A DNA stretch of 64,000 nt. Origin: Terriglobales bacterium (GTDB lineage: Bacteria; Acidobacteriota; Terriglobia; Terriglobales; Acidobacteriaceae). Positions 1 to 8,729 of the stretch are shown piece after piece (the stretch's first letter is position 1; each line of letters begins with the position of its first letter). A model generated the notes under the pieces. The model was not told the DNA's origin. It did not search any database and saw only the letters and a list, made by a program, of their open reading frames with translations. Made by a program: the position numbers and the translations under genes. The stretch covers positions 1 to 64,000 of the forward strand of contig DASSIZ010000069.1 in NCBI GenBank assembly GCA_035691485.1, written 5' to 3'.

Positions 1-1
1 G

Positions 2-208
2 CGCAGATCGGATGCGGAGTTCGCGCGCTTTCTGTTGATCGCCACGGGCTCGGCGAGCGAACTCAGTTATCACCTGCTCCTGGCCAAGGACTTGGGTTTG
101 TTGGAAGAAACAGATTTCCTGCGTTTGGACACCCAACTCGAGGAGGTCCGCCGAATGCTGACTTCCTTGACGCGAAAGGTGAAATCGGCTGTTCCAAGCG
201 AGCGGTAA
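2..208 (+). CDS. four-helix bundle protein (S23/IVP family), C-terminal part
   Basis: An open frame enters the window from the left and stops at a TAA at 206-208. The 68 visible residues are helical and contain the segments ATGSASEL, LLLAKDLGLLEE and LEEVRRMLTSL, typical of the C-terminal helices of the small four-helix-bundle proteins first seen inside 23S rRNA intervening sequences and common as free-standing genes. Their biochemical role is not established. The start codon lies outside the window. It is followed by a heptamer array, not an obvious terminator. The family call is fairly secure from the motif pattern. Confidence 0.72.
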   Translation, partial: RRSDAEFARFLLIATGSASELSYHLLLAKDLGLLEETDFLRLDTQLEEVRRMLTSLTRKVKSAVPSER

Positions 209-214
209 GCACTA

Positions 215-256
215 ACAGCTCAGAGCTCAAAGCTCACAGCTCAGAGCTCAAAGCTG
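215..256. repeat. heptamer array (6 units)
   Basis: Six consecutive 7-base units (acagctc, agagctc, aaagctc, then the same three again ending aaagctg) fill 215-256. There is a 21-base higher-order period, so a 19-base stretch is repeated exactly at 216-234 and 237-255. The array begins 6 bases after the upstream stop codon and ends about 22 bases before the ribosome binding site of the next gene. Confidence 0.9.
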
Positions 257-290
257 GTCGAGTTAGACAGAGATCTTTAGGAGAACACCA

Positions 291-1949
291 ATGACCTACA
301 CGCGCCTGAACGCTTCCGCGGCGACGCTGACCAAGAACCGTACCGAGGACTCGGTCAGCCCGTTCAGCGGAATGTGCACCACCTGCATTGACGGGTGCAT
401 CGGAATGTGCGAGATCGGCAAGTCGGCCTATCGCGGCCCGGAGATGATCTACCCGCAACCGTTCGGCATCATCACCACCGCCTCGCAGAAGGACTACCCG
501 GTCGACCTGTCGCATTTCACCATCCTCGGGCGCTGCGCCGGAGCGTGGGGCTGCGAACCGGACAGCAACAAAGCCCTGTTCCCCAACGTCAACCTCGAAG
601 TCACCATCGGCGCGAACAAAAAGAACGGGATCAAGTGCAAGATGCCGCTCATCGGCGCCGCCATGGGCTCCACCAACGTCGCCAAGAACAACTGGCCGGA
701 GTACGCCGCCGGCCTGGCCATCAGCGGCGTGCCCATGGCGATCGGTGAAAACGTCACCGGCATGGACATGAACTCGCAGTTTGCCGGCGGCAAAGTCATC
801 TCCGCCCCCGAACTGAAGTGGCGCGTCGATTCCTACCGCGACTGGCAGCTGGACGGCTACGGCGAGGTCATTCTCCAGGCCAACGTCGAGGACACCATGC
901 TCGGCGTGCAGGAATATGCCATCAAGAACCTCGGCGTCGAGTCGGTCGAATTGAAGTGGGGCCAGGGCGCCAAGGATATCGGCGGCGAAGTGAAAATCCG
1001 CGATCTCAACAAGGCGCAGGAGTTGCAGAAGCGCGGCTACGTCGTTCTTCCTAACCCGTCCGATCCCGGCGTTATCGAGGCTTTCAAGCGCGGCGCCTTC
1101 CACGAGTTCGAGCGCCACTCCCGCGTCGGCATGGTCACGCTCGACGGCTTCATGAAGCGGGTCGAAGAGCTGCGCAAGTGCGGCGCCAAGCGCATCACGC
1201 TGAAGACCGGCGCATACAGGCCCGAGGACACAGCACGCGCCGTCAAGTACGCCTCGCTTTGCGAACTCGACCTGCTCACCGTCGACGGCGCCGGTGGCGG
1301 CACCGGCATGAGCCCGTGGCGGATGATGAACGAGTGGGGCATCCCCTCGGTCGAACTGCACTCGCTGGTCTACCAGTACTACTGCAAGCTGGCCAGCAAG
1401 AAGATGTTCCTGCCCGACCTGGCTTTCGCCGGCGGCTTCACCTTCGAAGACCAGATGTTCAAAGGACTCGCGCTCGGCGCCCCGTTTGCCAAGCTGATCG
1501 CCTACGCCCGCGCACCGCTGGCGGCGGCGATGGTGGCCAAGAACATCGGCAAGGCCATCGAGTCGCAAAACCTGCCCATCTACATCCAGCGCTTCGGCAT
1601 GGGCGTGGATGAGATCTTCGTCACCGCGCACGAGTTGCGTCACATCCTGGGCGACCGCTTCAAGAAGCTGCCCATCGGCGCCATCGGCGTCTACACCTAC
1701 AACCAGCGGCTGGCGCAGGGACTGCGGCAGTTCATGACCGGCGCGCGCAAGTTCGCCCTGCATTACATCACCCGCGACGACATCGCCTCCCTGACGACCG
1801 AGGCTGCCCGCATCAGCGGCATCGAGTACATCATGGACGTCGATGAGAAGCAGGCGGATGACATCCTGTTCGCCAACGGCACTTCCAAGGCGGCCAAGGC
1901 TGCCAAGCCGCGGGTCCTGGCCGGCAAGAATGGGAAGGGGAGGAAGTAG
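291..1949 (+). CDS. FMN-binding glutamate-synthase-like protein (GltB central/FMN domain type)
   Basis: The 552-residue protein corresponds to the FMN/iron-sulfur part of glutamate synthase without the N-terminal glutaminase domain. A compact cysteine cluster (C29, C32, C36, C40) near the N-terminus looks like an iron-sulfur site, and the TIM-barrel segment with DGAGGGTGMSP around residues 330-340 is the flavin and substrate region. Proteins of this kind are usually called glutamate synthase-related; the electron donor and ammonia source are unknown here. The ATG at 291 has an AGGAG at 279-283. The gene leads a co-directional run of tricarboxylate enzymes, so it could aminate a 2-oxoacid made by the dehydrogenase downstream; that is inference. 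A lysine-rich tail ends the protein. Confidence 0.8.
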   Translation: MTYTRLNASAATLTKNRTEDSVSPFSGMCTTCIDGCIGMCEIGKSAYRGPEMIYPQPFGIITTASQKDYPVDLSHFTILGRCAGAWGCEPDSNKALFPNVNLEVTIGANKKNGIKCKMPLIGAAMGSTNVAKNNWPEYAAGLAISGVPMAIGENVTGMDMNSQFAGGKVISAPELKWRVDSYRDWQLDGYGEVILQANVEDTMLGVQEYAIKNLGVESVELKWGQGAKDIGGEVKIRDLNKAQELQKRGYVVLPNPSDPGVIEAFKRGAFHEFERHSRVGMVTLDGFMKRVEELRKCGAKRITLKTGAYRPEDTARAVKYASLCELDLLTVDGAGGGTGMSPWRMMNEWGIPSVELHSLVYQYYCKLASKKMFLPDLAFAGGFTFEDQMFKGLALGAPFAKLIAYARAPLAAAMVAKNIGKAIESQNLPIYIQRFGMGVDEIFVTAHELRHILGDRFKKLPIGAIGVYTYNQRLAQGLRQFMTGARKFALHYITRDDIASLTTEAARISGIEYIMDVDEKQADDILFANGTSKAAKAAKPRVLAGKNGKGRK

Positions 1950-1955
1950 CTTGTG

Positions 1956-1979
1956 TCGGCACGACTTCTGTCGTGCCGA
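1956..1979. repeat. GC-rich perfect palindrome (REP-like)
   Basis: The inverted repeat tcggcacgac / gtcgtgccga with a 4-base loop lies 6 bases after the stop codon. A second small palindrome, gcggct / agccgc, follows at 1996-2009. Neither is followed by a T-run, so they look more like members of a dispersed palindrome family than terminators. Confidence 0.6.
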
Positions 1980-2065
1980 AGGGAACTTCACAGCGGCGGC
2001 TTGAGCCGCTGAGGCCACAGGAATCACTCGCAGCGCGCTCAAACCAGGGACGCGCGAGTAAAAGG

Positions 2066-2100
2066 AACCCGGGGCGGCGCAGCCCCGGGTTTCTCTTTTG
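2066..2100 (+). terminator. Rho-independent terminator
   Basis: A perfect 10-bp stem (aacccggggc at 2066-2075 with gccccgggtt at 2082-2091), a 6-base loop and a T-rich tail (ttctctttt) form a classic intrinsic terminator after the glutamate-synthase-like gene. This suggests that gene is its own transcription unit and the HD-PrpD-aconitase genes start a new one. Confidence 0.8.
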
Positions 2101-2201
2101 GCCGGCTATCAGTCTGTCAGTTTTTCCGTACCTTTCGAAAGGAAGTCCGCGAGCTGATGGACATGCGCTATGCTTAATGGTTTTCCTGGGAGGCGCTGAC
2201 C

Positions 2202-2765
2202 ATGCCTGACGCAGCTGCCGGCACGCTGCACGACGCCGTCCGCCGGCTCTGGCCGGAGCTGGAGTGGATACAAAATAAGGACTTGCTCGAGAAGGTGGCG
2301 CGCACCTGGTCGCGGGCATTCGAGCTCTCTCCGTTGACGCCCGACGACCTGGAACGCATTCCCTTCACGCTGCTGGTGCCGAACTGCACGGCGACATTCA
2401 TGGAGCACAAACGTTGTGTGGTCCACATCGCGCGCCGTTCCGCCGAGGCCATGCGCGAGCACATGGGCCGCACTCTGGCCATCGACATGGACGTCGTGAT
2501 CGCGGGCGCGATCCTCGCGGACGTTGGAAAGCTTTTGGAATACGAGAATGTGGGCGGCAAGACGCGGCAATCGAAACGCGGTGAGCTGCTGCGGCACCCT
2601 TTCACCGGCGTAGCGCTGGCCATGGAGTGCGGGGTGCCTGACGCGGTCTGCCACATCATCGCCGCCCACGCCGCCGAAGGGGATCATGTGCGGCGCTCCA
2701 CGGAAGCAATCATCGTGCACCACGCCGACTTTATGGCCTACGAACCGTTCAGAAATCTGAAATGA
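2202..2765 (+). CDS. HD-domain protein with degenerate HD dyad
   Basis: The 187-residue protein has the layout of a small HD-superfamily phosphohydrolase: H69 in a HKRCV segment, an ADVGK segment at 106-110 where HDxGK is expected, HPFTG at 132-136 and a later H156 with HHADF near residue 178. The histidine of the HD dyad is alanine (A106-D107), so one metal ligand is missing and activity may be altered or lost. The gene overlaps the next one by ATGA (2762-2765), implying translational coupling with the PrpD-like enzyme. No substrate can be named. Confidence 0.72.
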   Translation: MPDAAAGTLHDAVRRLWPELEWIQNKDLLEKVARTWSRAFELSPLTPDDLERIPFTLLVPNCTATFMEHKRCVVHIARRSAEAMREHMGRTLAIDMDVVIAGAILADVGKLLEYENVGGKTRQSKRGELLRHPFTGVALAMECGVPDAVCHIIAAHAAEGDHVRRSTEAIIVHHADFMAYEPFRNLK

Positions 2766-4180
2766 CGATCACCGGACCGATCTCGCAATTCGCATCGTCG
2801 CTCAAGTTTGAAGACCTCTCCCCCGACGCCGTTTACCAGGCGAAGCGATTCCTGCTGGACTCAATCGGCTGTGCCCTCGGCGGCTACCGCCAGCACGACG
2901 TCGTCATGGCGCTGCAAGTGCTGGACGAAATCGCCGGCCGCGGCCCGTGCACGGTGATCGGCAGCGGCAAGCGCGTGGACGCCGTGTCGGCATCGCTGGC
3001 GAACGCGTTAATGATCCGCTGCATGGACTACAACGACATCTACTGGAAGCAGGACCCCTCGCATCCCTCCGACATTTTTCCCGCGGCACTGGCCTGCTGC
3101 GAGCGCTCCGGCAGCGATGGCCGTGAATTGATCGTGGGGTTGGTGCTCGGCCATGAGTTCGAGTGCCGCTTCTGCGAGGCAGCCTTTCCCGGCATTCGCG
3201 AGCGCGGTTGGCATCACGCAACATTGACAGCGTTCATTTCGCCAATCGTGGCCGGACGTGCGCTGCATCTTTCAGCGGAGCAGATTCAGCACGCCATCGG
3301 CATCTCGGCGTCCCGCCATGCAACCTTCGGGGCGGTGACCGCCGGCAAGCTAACCATGATGAAGAACACCGTGGACCCGATGGCGACGCAGTCCGGCGTG
3401 CTGGCCGCCCTCATGGCCGAAAAGGGCTACACCGGCCCCGAGCACGTGGTGGATGGCAAAGAGGGGCTGACGCATTGCTTCGGGCCCGAGTGGAAACTGG
3501 ACGTGCTGACAGAAGGGCTGGGGCAGTCATGGCGCATCACCCAATGCGGGATGAAGTTCTTCCCTACCGAGGCGCTTACGCACGCGCCCATCTCGGCCGT
3601 ACTTGACCTGGTGCATGCGCACGACCTCAAGCCCGACCAGGTGGCAAAAGTCCACATTCGTTCGCTGGCGCGCGCCGCCGACATCCTCTCCGACCCCAGC
3701 AAGTACGATCCTCACACCAAGGAAACCGCCGACCATTCGCTGCCTTACGTGATCGCCGCCGCCCTGGTGGACCGCCAGGTCACGCCGGCGCAGTTCACGC
3801 CGGAGAAGATCATGGACGCGAAGATTCGCGCGCAACTGCGCAAGGTTGAAGTGATCGGCGATCCCGAAATCGAAAAAGTATTCCCCGCCTTGCAGCGCGT
3901 CATCGTGACCGTTCGCACTACGTCAGGGCAGGAGTTCACCCGGCAGCTCGACTATCCTAAGGGCGATCCGCGCAACCGTTTGTCGGATGCCGAAATTGAA
4001 GAGAAGTTCGCGGCGCTGGCGGGGCCGGTGATGTCGCGCGCCGCGCAAGAAAAGATCCGCGAGGCAGTGTGGAACCTGGAAAAGCTGGAATCCGTTAGCG
4101 GGTTGATGAAGCTGCTGAAGGAGAAACGCATGGTTGCTAACCAAACTAAAGGGATGGCCCATGGGTCAGACGATCACTGA
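2762..4180 (+). CDS. MmgE/PrpD family protein (2-methylcitrate dehydratase-like)
   Basis: The full-length 472-residue protein belongs to the MmgE/PrpD family. Recognisable blocks are LDSIGCALGGY near the N-terminus, DPSHPSDIFPAAL around residue 100, ADHSLPYVIAAAL around 325 and YPKGDPRNRLSD around 400. Characterised members dehydrate 2-methylcitrate or decarboxylate cis-aconitate. The start overlaps the HD gene by four bases and the end overlaps the aconitase-like gene by 20 bases, so the three are one translationally coupled unit. Pairing a PrpD with an aconitase-family hydratase is consistent with dehydration then rehydration of a tricarboxylic acid. prpB and prpC are not in the window, so a complete methylcitrate cycle is not shown. 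Confidence 0.85.
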   Translation: MTITGPISQFASSLKFEDLSPDAVYQAKRFLLDSIGCALGGYRQHDVVMALQVLDEIAGRGPCTVIGSGKRVDAVSASLANALMIRCMDYNDIYWKQDPSHPSDIFPAALACCERSGSDGRELIVGLVLGHEFECRFCEAAFPGIRERGWHHATLTAFISPIVAGRALHLSAEQIQHAIGISASRHATFGAVTAGKLTMMKNTVDPMATQSGVLAALMAEKGYTGPEHVVDGKEGLTHCFGPEWKLDVLTEGLGQSWRITQCGMKFFPTEALTHAPISAVLDLVHAHDLKPDQVAKVHIRSLARAADILSDPSKYDPHTKETADHSLPYVIAAALVDRQVTPAQFTPEKIMDAKIRAQLRKVEVIGDPEIEKVFPALQRVIVTVRTTSGQEFTRQLDYPKGDPRNRLSDAEIEEKFAALAGPVMSRAAQEKIREAVWNLEKLESVSGLMKLLKEKRMVANQTKGMAHGSDDH

Positions 4181-6146
4181 AAAAATCGCGCAGGCGCACC
4201 TTGCCCAGGGCCCGAAACGTGCCGTGCGGGCGGGCGACTTCGTCTCCATCCGTCCGAAGCATGTCATGACCCACGACAACACTTCGGCGGTAATAAAGAA
4301 GTTCAAGTCCATCGGTGCGACAACAATCCATGACCCGCGCCAGCCTGTGTTCGCGCTCGACCATGACATCCAGAATCAATGCGAGGAGAACCGTAAGAAG
4401 TACAGCGCCATCGAGGCCTTTGCGCGCGAGCACGGCATTGATTTTTATCCGGCAGGCACCGGCATCGGTCACCAGATCATGTGCGAGCGTGGCTACGTCA
4501 CGCCCGGATCGTTCGTCGTCGCCAGCGATTCTCATTCCAACATGTACGGCGCGCTCGCCGCGATCGGCACGCCTGTGGTCCGCACCGATGCCGCTGCCAT
4601 CTGGGCAACCGGCGAATTCTGGTGGCAGATTCCGCGAACCGTGCAGGTGGTGCTCGATGGGTCGCTGACGCCTGGCGTTTCCGGCAAAGACGTGATCATT
4701 GCCCTTTGTGGCGCGTTCAATGTGCATGTTCTGAATGCGGCGGTGGAATTCAGCGGACCGGGTGTTGCGTCGCTCTCCCTGGATGCCCGCATGACGATCG
4801 CCAACATGACGACCGAGTGGGGCGCCCTGGTCGGCTGGTTCCCGTGCGATGAGATCACGATCCAGTGGCTGCGCGAACGGAGACAGGAGCGCCTACAACG
4901 CGGCGAGCCCGCGCGCTATAGCGAAGCGGACTTAAGATCGTGGGTCACCGATCCGCCGCACCCGGACGCGGATGCCGATTACGCTGCGCGCATTACGCTC
5001 GATCTCTCGCACCTCACGCCACACGTGTCCGGCCCCGACACGGTGCAGGAGATGACTTCCCTGGTCGAACTCGAAAAAAAGAAGGTCGCCATCCAGAAGG
5101 CGTACCTGTTGTCGTGCGTGAACTCGCGCGTCGAGGACCTGGAGGAAGCGGCGCTGGTGCTGCTGAACAAGAAAGTAGCGCCCTCGGTCAAGTTCTACCT
5201 CGGAGCCGCCAGCAAGCGGGTACAGGAGGAAGCGGAGAGGCGCGGCATCTGGCGCACCCTGGAGGAAGCTGGCGCAACCACTCTGCCGGCCGGGTGCGGA
5301 CCATGCATCGGCCTCGGTGTCGGATTGCTGGAACCAGGGGAGGTCGGGATTTCCGCCACCAACCGCAATTTCAAGGGACGTATGGGTTCCCGCGAGGCGC
5401 AGTGTTACCTCGCATCGCCCGCGGTGGTGGCGGCAAGTGCGGTGGCCGGCTATATCTGCGGGCCGGAAACGCTGGGGCGTCCGTCAGGAGAGCGTGACGA
5501 TCGCAAGAAAACCGGCGGCATGCTGGCGCGTTACAAGAACCTGCAAGTGGGGCGCCGGTCGGAGAGTGCGGGCGAGACGGTGGAGATCATTCCCGGATTT
5601 CCCGAGCGCCTGCGCGGTCGTCTGGTATTTGTGCCCAAAGACAACCTCAACACCGACGCGATTTATCCCGGCAGCTACACTTATCGCGATGACGTCACGC
5701 CGCAGATGATGGCCGATGTTGCCTTCTCCAATTACGATCCCGAATTTCCGAAGCTTACTCGTCCGGGCGACGTGATAGTAAGCGGCGCCAACTTTGGCAC
5801 AGGCTCCAGCCGCGAGCAGGCGGCAACGTCGCTCAAGGCGAAAGGCTTTCCGCTGCTCATCGCCGCCTCGTTCTCGCAAACGTATTTACGCAATGCCTTC
5901 AACAACGGCTTCCTGTGCATCGAGATTCCGGAACTGGTGAAACGATTGAAGGCGGACTTTGCACAGCAGATCGCGGCAGGGGGGAAGACGATCATTCCGG
6001 GTGACGAGGTCGCCATCGACTTCACCAGCGGCGTGGTCACATGGCGTAGTGACCAGTTCCGTTTCCCCCCGCTGGGCGCCGTGCCACAATCGCTGGTGGT
6101 CGCGGGCGGAGTCGAGAACCTGGTTGCGCGGCGACTGCGATCTTAG
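4161..6146 (+). CDS. aconitase-family hydratase, homoaconitase (Lys4/LysF)-like
   Basis: A single chain of 661 residues carries the iron-sulfur large domain and the swivel domain that are separate subunits in LeuC/LeuD. Cluster ligands are C319 (SCVNSR), C379 and C382 (CGPC). The swivel part has NTDAIYPGSYTYRDDV and GTGSSREQAA. The IYPG-YTY-DDV pattern recalls fungal homoaconitases more than bacterial LeuD or AcnA, as far as I can judge from memory. ATG 4161 is chosen because AAAGGG sits 7 bases upstream at 4148-4153; a longer in-frame start exists at 4134. It should interconvert a tricarboxylate through its cis-aconitate form; isocitrate, homoisocitrate and isopropylmalate all remain possible. 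Confidence 0.8.
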   Translation: MGQTITEKIAQAHLAQGPKRAVRAGDFVSIRPKHVMTHDNTSAVIKKFKSIGATTIHDPRQPVFALDHDIQNQCEENRKKYSAIEAFAREHGIDFYPAGTGIGHQIMCERGYVTPGSFVVASDSHSNMYGALAAIGTPVVRTDAAAIWATGEFWWQIPRTVQVVLDGSLTPGVSGKDVIIALCGAFNVHVLNAAVEFSGPGVASLSLDARMTIANMTTEWGALVGWFPCDEITIQWLRERRQERLQRGEPARYSEADLRSWVTDPPHPDADADYAARITLDLSHLTPHVSGPDTVQEMTSLVELEKKKVAIQKAYLLSCVNSRVEDLEEAALVLLNKKVAPSVKFYLGAASKRVQEEAERRGIWRTLEEAGATTLPAGCGPCIGLGVGLLEPGEVGISATNRNFKGRMGSREAQCYLASPAVVAASAVAGYICGPETLGRPSGERDDRKKTGGMLARYKNLQVGRRSESAGETVEIIPGFPERLRGRLVFVPKDNLNTDAIYPGSYTYRDDVTPQMMADVAFSNYDPEFPKLTRPGDVIVSGANFGTGSSREQAATSLKAKGFPLLIAASFSQTYLRNAFNNGFLCIEIPELVKRLKADFAQQIAAGGKTIIPGDEVAIDFTSGVVTWRSDQFRFPPLGAVPQSLVVAGGVENLVARRLRS

Positions 6147-6154
6147 TACCCGTG

Positions 6155-6240
6155 ATTGCTGAACTGCAGACGTGCGGAATTGCCGGATCGAAGCACGGCG
6201 TGAACAATTCGGCAATTTGACAATTCGGCAGTTCAGCAAT
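6155..6240. repeat. octamer array folded as an inverted repeat
   Basis: The 3' half is a period-8 array (caattcgg, caatttga, caattcgg, cagttcag, caat) at 6205-6240. Its last 13 bases (6228-6240) are the exact reverse complement of 6155-6167, and the inner parts pair imperfectly, giving a hairpin of about 85 bases between the aconitase-like and dehydrogenase genes. The element ends 10 bases before the downstream start codon. Confidence 0.85.
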
Positions 6241-6250
6241 GGAGGGATTC

Positions 6251-7471
6251 ATGGCGAAACACACACTCGTGTCAATGCCTGGCGATGGCATTGGCAACCA
6301 GGTTCTACCGGAGGCGATTCGCGTGCTCGACGCGGTCGGCTTCGACGCGACCTACGTGCACGGCGATATCGGCTGGGAATTCTGGAAGAGCGAGGGCAAT
6401 GCCCTGCCCGACCGCACCATCGCCCTGCTGGAGAAACACAAGCTCGGCCTGTTCGGCGCCATCACCTCGAAGCCAAAGAAGGAAGCTGACGCCGAACTCT
6501 CGCCCGCCCTCCGCGGCAAGGGGTACACGTATTACTCGCCCATTGTCACCATGCGGCAGCGCTTCAACCTCGATATCTGTCAGCGGCCGTGCATCGGCTT
6601 TCCCGGCAATCCTCTCAATTTCATTCGCAAGAAAGTCGGTGGCGGATTTGAAGAGCCTCAGGTCAACGTGGTCGTCTTCCGCCAGAACACCGAGGGCCTG
6701 TACGCGGGCGTCGAATGGACGAATCCGCCGGCACCGGTGCGCAGCGCGCTGGAGTCGCACCCAAAATTCAAGCCGTTTGCCACAACGCGCGGCGAGGACC
6801 TGGCGATTTCCGTTCGCATAATTACGCGTCGCGGCGCTGAGCGCATCTCCCGCGCGGCCTTCGAGCACGCCAAAAAATATGACTACAAGAACGTGACCAT
6901 CTGCGAGAAGCCCAACGTGCTCCGCGAAACCAGCGGCATGATGGAAGAAGTTGCGAAGCAGGTGGCCAGGGACTACTCGATTCCGCTCTGGTCCACCAAC
7001 ATCGACGCGCAGACCATGTGGCTGACCAAGAACCCGGAGGATTACGGGGTGATCATCGCGTCGAACCTCTTTGGCGACGTGATCAGCGACGCTTTTGCCG
7101 GTCTGGTCGGTGGCCTGGGTTTTGCCGCCAGCGGCAACATTGGCGACGAAGTCGCAGTCTTTGAGCCGACGCACGGCTCGGCACCCAAGTATGCGGAACT
7201 CAATCCACCTATCGTCAATCCCATCGCGATGATATTGTCGGCGGCGATGATGCTCGACCACGTCGGCGAGCACGACAAGGCGGAGCGCGTGCGCAGCGCA
7301 ATTGCGGCGGTGGTGGCGGAGGGAAAAGTCCGCACCTATGACATGATGCGGATTCCCGGCGGCGCTAAGTCGGTTGCGCAGGGCGCCGCTACAACAATGC
7401 AGATGACCGATGCCATCTTGCAGAAGTTGGAAACGGCGAAGGTGCGGCAGCTGACTAGCGTTGGCTCTTAG
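6251..7471 (+). CDS. isocitrate/isopropylmalate-family dehydrogenase
   Basis: The 406-residue beta-decarboxylating dehydrogenase has NTEGLYAGVEW, the metal-site segment SNLFGDVISD and the dinucleotide-site segment THGSAPKYA; the KY pair matches NADP-type isocitrate dehydrogenases. The substrate loop is unusual: where E. coli enzyme has SLNVALR, this has SPIVTMR (S96 and R102 kept, the Asn replaced by I98), so the substrate may not be plain isocitrate. ATG 6251 has GGAGGG at 6241-6246; the ATG at 6239 lies inside a repeat and is rejected. The last codons and the stop lie in a heptamer array. It should oxidise and decarboxylate the 2-hydroxy acid made by the hydratase upstream. Confidence 0.83.
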   Translation: MAKHTLVSMPGDGIGNQVLPEAIRVLDAVGFDATYVHGDIGWEFWKSEGNALPDRTIALLEKHKLGLFGAITSKPKKEADAELSPALRGKGYTYYSPIVTMRQRFNLDICQRPCIGFPGNPLNFIRKKVGGGFEEPQVNVVVFRQNTEGLYAGVEWTNPPAPVRSALESHPKFKPFATTRGEDLAISVRIITRRGAERISRAAFEHAKKYDYKNVTICEKPNVLRETSGMMEEVAKQVARDYSIPLWSTNIDAQTMWLTKNPEDYGVIIASNLFGDVISDAFAGLVGGLGFAASGNIGDEVAVFEPTHGSAPKYAELNPPIVNPIAMILSAAMMLDHVGEHDKAERVRSAIAAVVAEGKVRTYDMMRIPGGAKSVAQGAATTMQMTDAILQKLETAKVRQLTSVGS

Positions 7472-7495
7472 CTCTTACTTTTTAGCTTTTATGGC
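7461..7495. repeat. heptamer array bridging a stop and a start codon
   Basis: The units ttggctc, ttagctc, ttacttt and ttagctt occupy 7461-7488 and run into ttatggc. The array encodes the last residues and TAG stop of the dehydrogenase (stop at 7469-7471) and touches the ATG at 7491. There is no recognisable ribosome binding site within it. Confidence 0.85.
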
Positions 7496-8729
7496 GACAA
7501 CGGCAAACGTGAATACGACAACGTTCGAAGCGGGGCGAAGCGGAGCCGATATTCGCTCCGACTGCCGCGTCGTGTTTTCTGGCCACAGCTCTGGCGGTAT
7601 CGACATTGAGCTGCAATCGAAAGTTGCGGCGTACTACGGCGATTCGATTCTAACCCAGGCACGCCAGGTATTAGCCGATCTCGGCGTGGAGCACGGGCGA
7701 CTGTTGATCGAAGACGCCGGGGCATTGCCGTTCGTTATTTCAGCGCGGATTGAAGCCGCGGTGCGGCGTGCAGGCTTGGGCGAAGGCAGGCGATCGCTGC
7801 CGGAACAGGTGCCACTGCCCGCGCCTTCGCCACGGGATCGCTTGCGCCGCTCGCGCCTGTACCTGCCGGGCAGTGAGCCAAAGTATTTCGTCAACGCCGC
7901 GCTGCATGCGCCCGACACGATTATTCTCGACCTGGAAGACGCGGTTCACTCGAATGAAAAAGATGCGGCGCGCGTGCTGGTGCGGAACGCGTTGCGCGCG
8001 GTAGATTTTGGGACGTGTGAGCGCATGGTGCGCATCAATCAGCTTCCGCTCGGGCTGGCGGATTTGGACGAGGTGGTTCCGGAATCTCCCGACCTGGTCC
8101 TCATCCCCAAGACGGAGCATCCCGAGCAGGTCGCCGAGGTGGAGCAGCGGATCGCGCGCGTACAGTCGCGCTGCGGGTTGCATCGCGACATCTGGCTGCT
8201 GCCGATCCTGGAAACGGCGATGGGAATTGAGAACGCAATGCCGATCGCAACCGCCTCGCCACGCAATGTCGCGCTCACCATTGGCCTGGAGGATTACACC
8301 GCCGACATCGGCGTAGCGAAGACGGCGCTGGGGGCTGAGTCGCTGTACGCGCGCACGCGAATCATCAACGCCGCCAAGGCCGCCGGCTTGCAGGCGAATG
8401 ACTCCGTGTACGGTGATGTCGGTGACCTCGAGGGCCTGGCCGCCTGGGCTCGCAACGCCCGCGCCCTCGGCTTTGAGGGCATGGGCTGCGTCCATCCGCT
8501 GCAGGTTGCGGTCATTCACCAGGCGTTTGCCCCGGCGCAACAGGAAATTGATCGGGCGCTGCGAATTGTTGCCGCTTATGAAGACGCGCAGGCGCGCGGC
8601 CTCGGCGTGGTAAGCCTGGGCTCGAAGATGATCGACGCGCCGGTGGTACAGCGCGCGCTCAAACTCGTCGAGCGCGCCAGGCTCATGGGGCTGATACATT
8701 CGCCGCGAGGGAACACTGATGAACGCTGA
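7491..8729 (+). CDS. citrate lyase gamma-beta fusion (CitD-CitE)
   Basis: The 412-residue chain has two parts. Residues about 13-95 match the citrate lyase acyl carrier protein CitD (EAGR, a GGIDIELQSKV segment, YGDSI, a GALPFVISARIEA segment). Residues about 115-400 match CitE, citryl-CoA lyase (RSRLYLPGSEPKYF, DLEDAV, GLEDYTADIG, GCVHPLQ). In enterobacterial operons these are separate subunits. S23 in IRSD is a candidate site for the phosphoribosyl-dephospho-CoA arm, by loose alignment with Ser14 of CitD. ATG 7491 is chosen; an upstream in-frame ATG at 7461 lies in the repeat. The partner alpha subunit follows. No citC, citX or citG is present in the window, so how the prosthetic group is made and attached is unclear. 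Confidence 0.85.
   Translation: MATTANVNTTTFEAGRSGADIRSDCRVVFSGHSSGGIDIELQSKVAAYYGDSILTQARQVLADLGVEHGRLLIEDAGALPFVISARIEAAVRRAGLGEGRRSLPEQVPLPAPSPRDRLRRSRLYLPGSEPKYFVNAALHAPDTIILDLEDAVHSNEKDAARVLVRNALRAVDFGTCERMVRINQLPLGLADLDEVVPESPDLVLIPKTEHPEQVAEVEQRIARVQSRCGLHRDIWLLPILETAMGIENAMPIATASPRNVALTIGLEDYTADIGVAKTALGAESLYARTRIINAAKAAGLQANDSVYGDVGDLEGLAAWARNARALGFEGMGCVHPLQVAVIHQAFAPAQQEIDRALRIVAAYEDAQARGLGVVSLGSKMIDAPVVQRALKLVERARLMGLIHSPRGNTDER

Noticed and set aside
234-2042. Long minus-strand open frame opposite the glutamate-synthase-like gene
   Set aside because: It mirrors a well-supported plus-strand gene; high GC makes antisense frames stay open. The product has no family features and no ribosome site.
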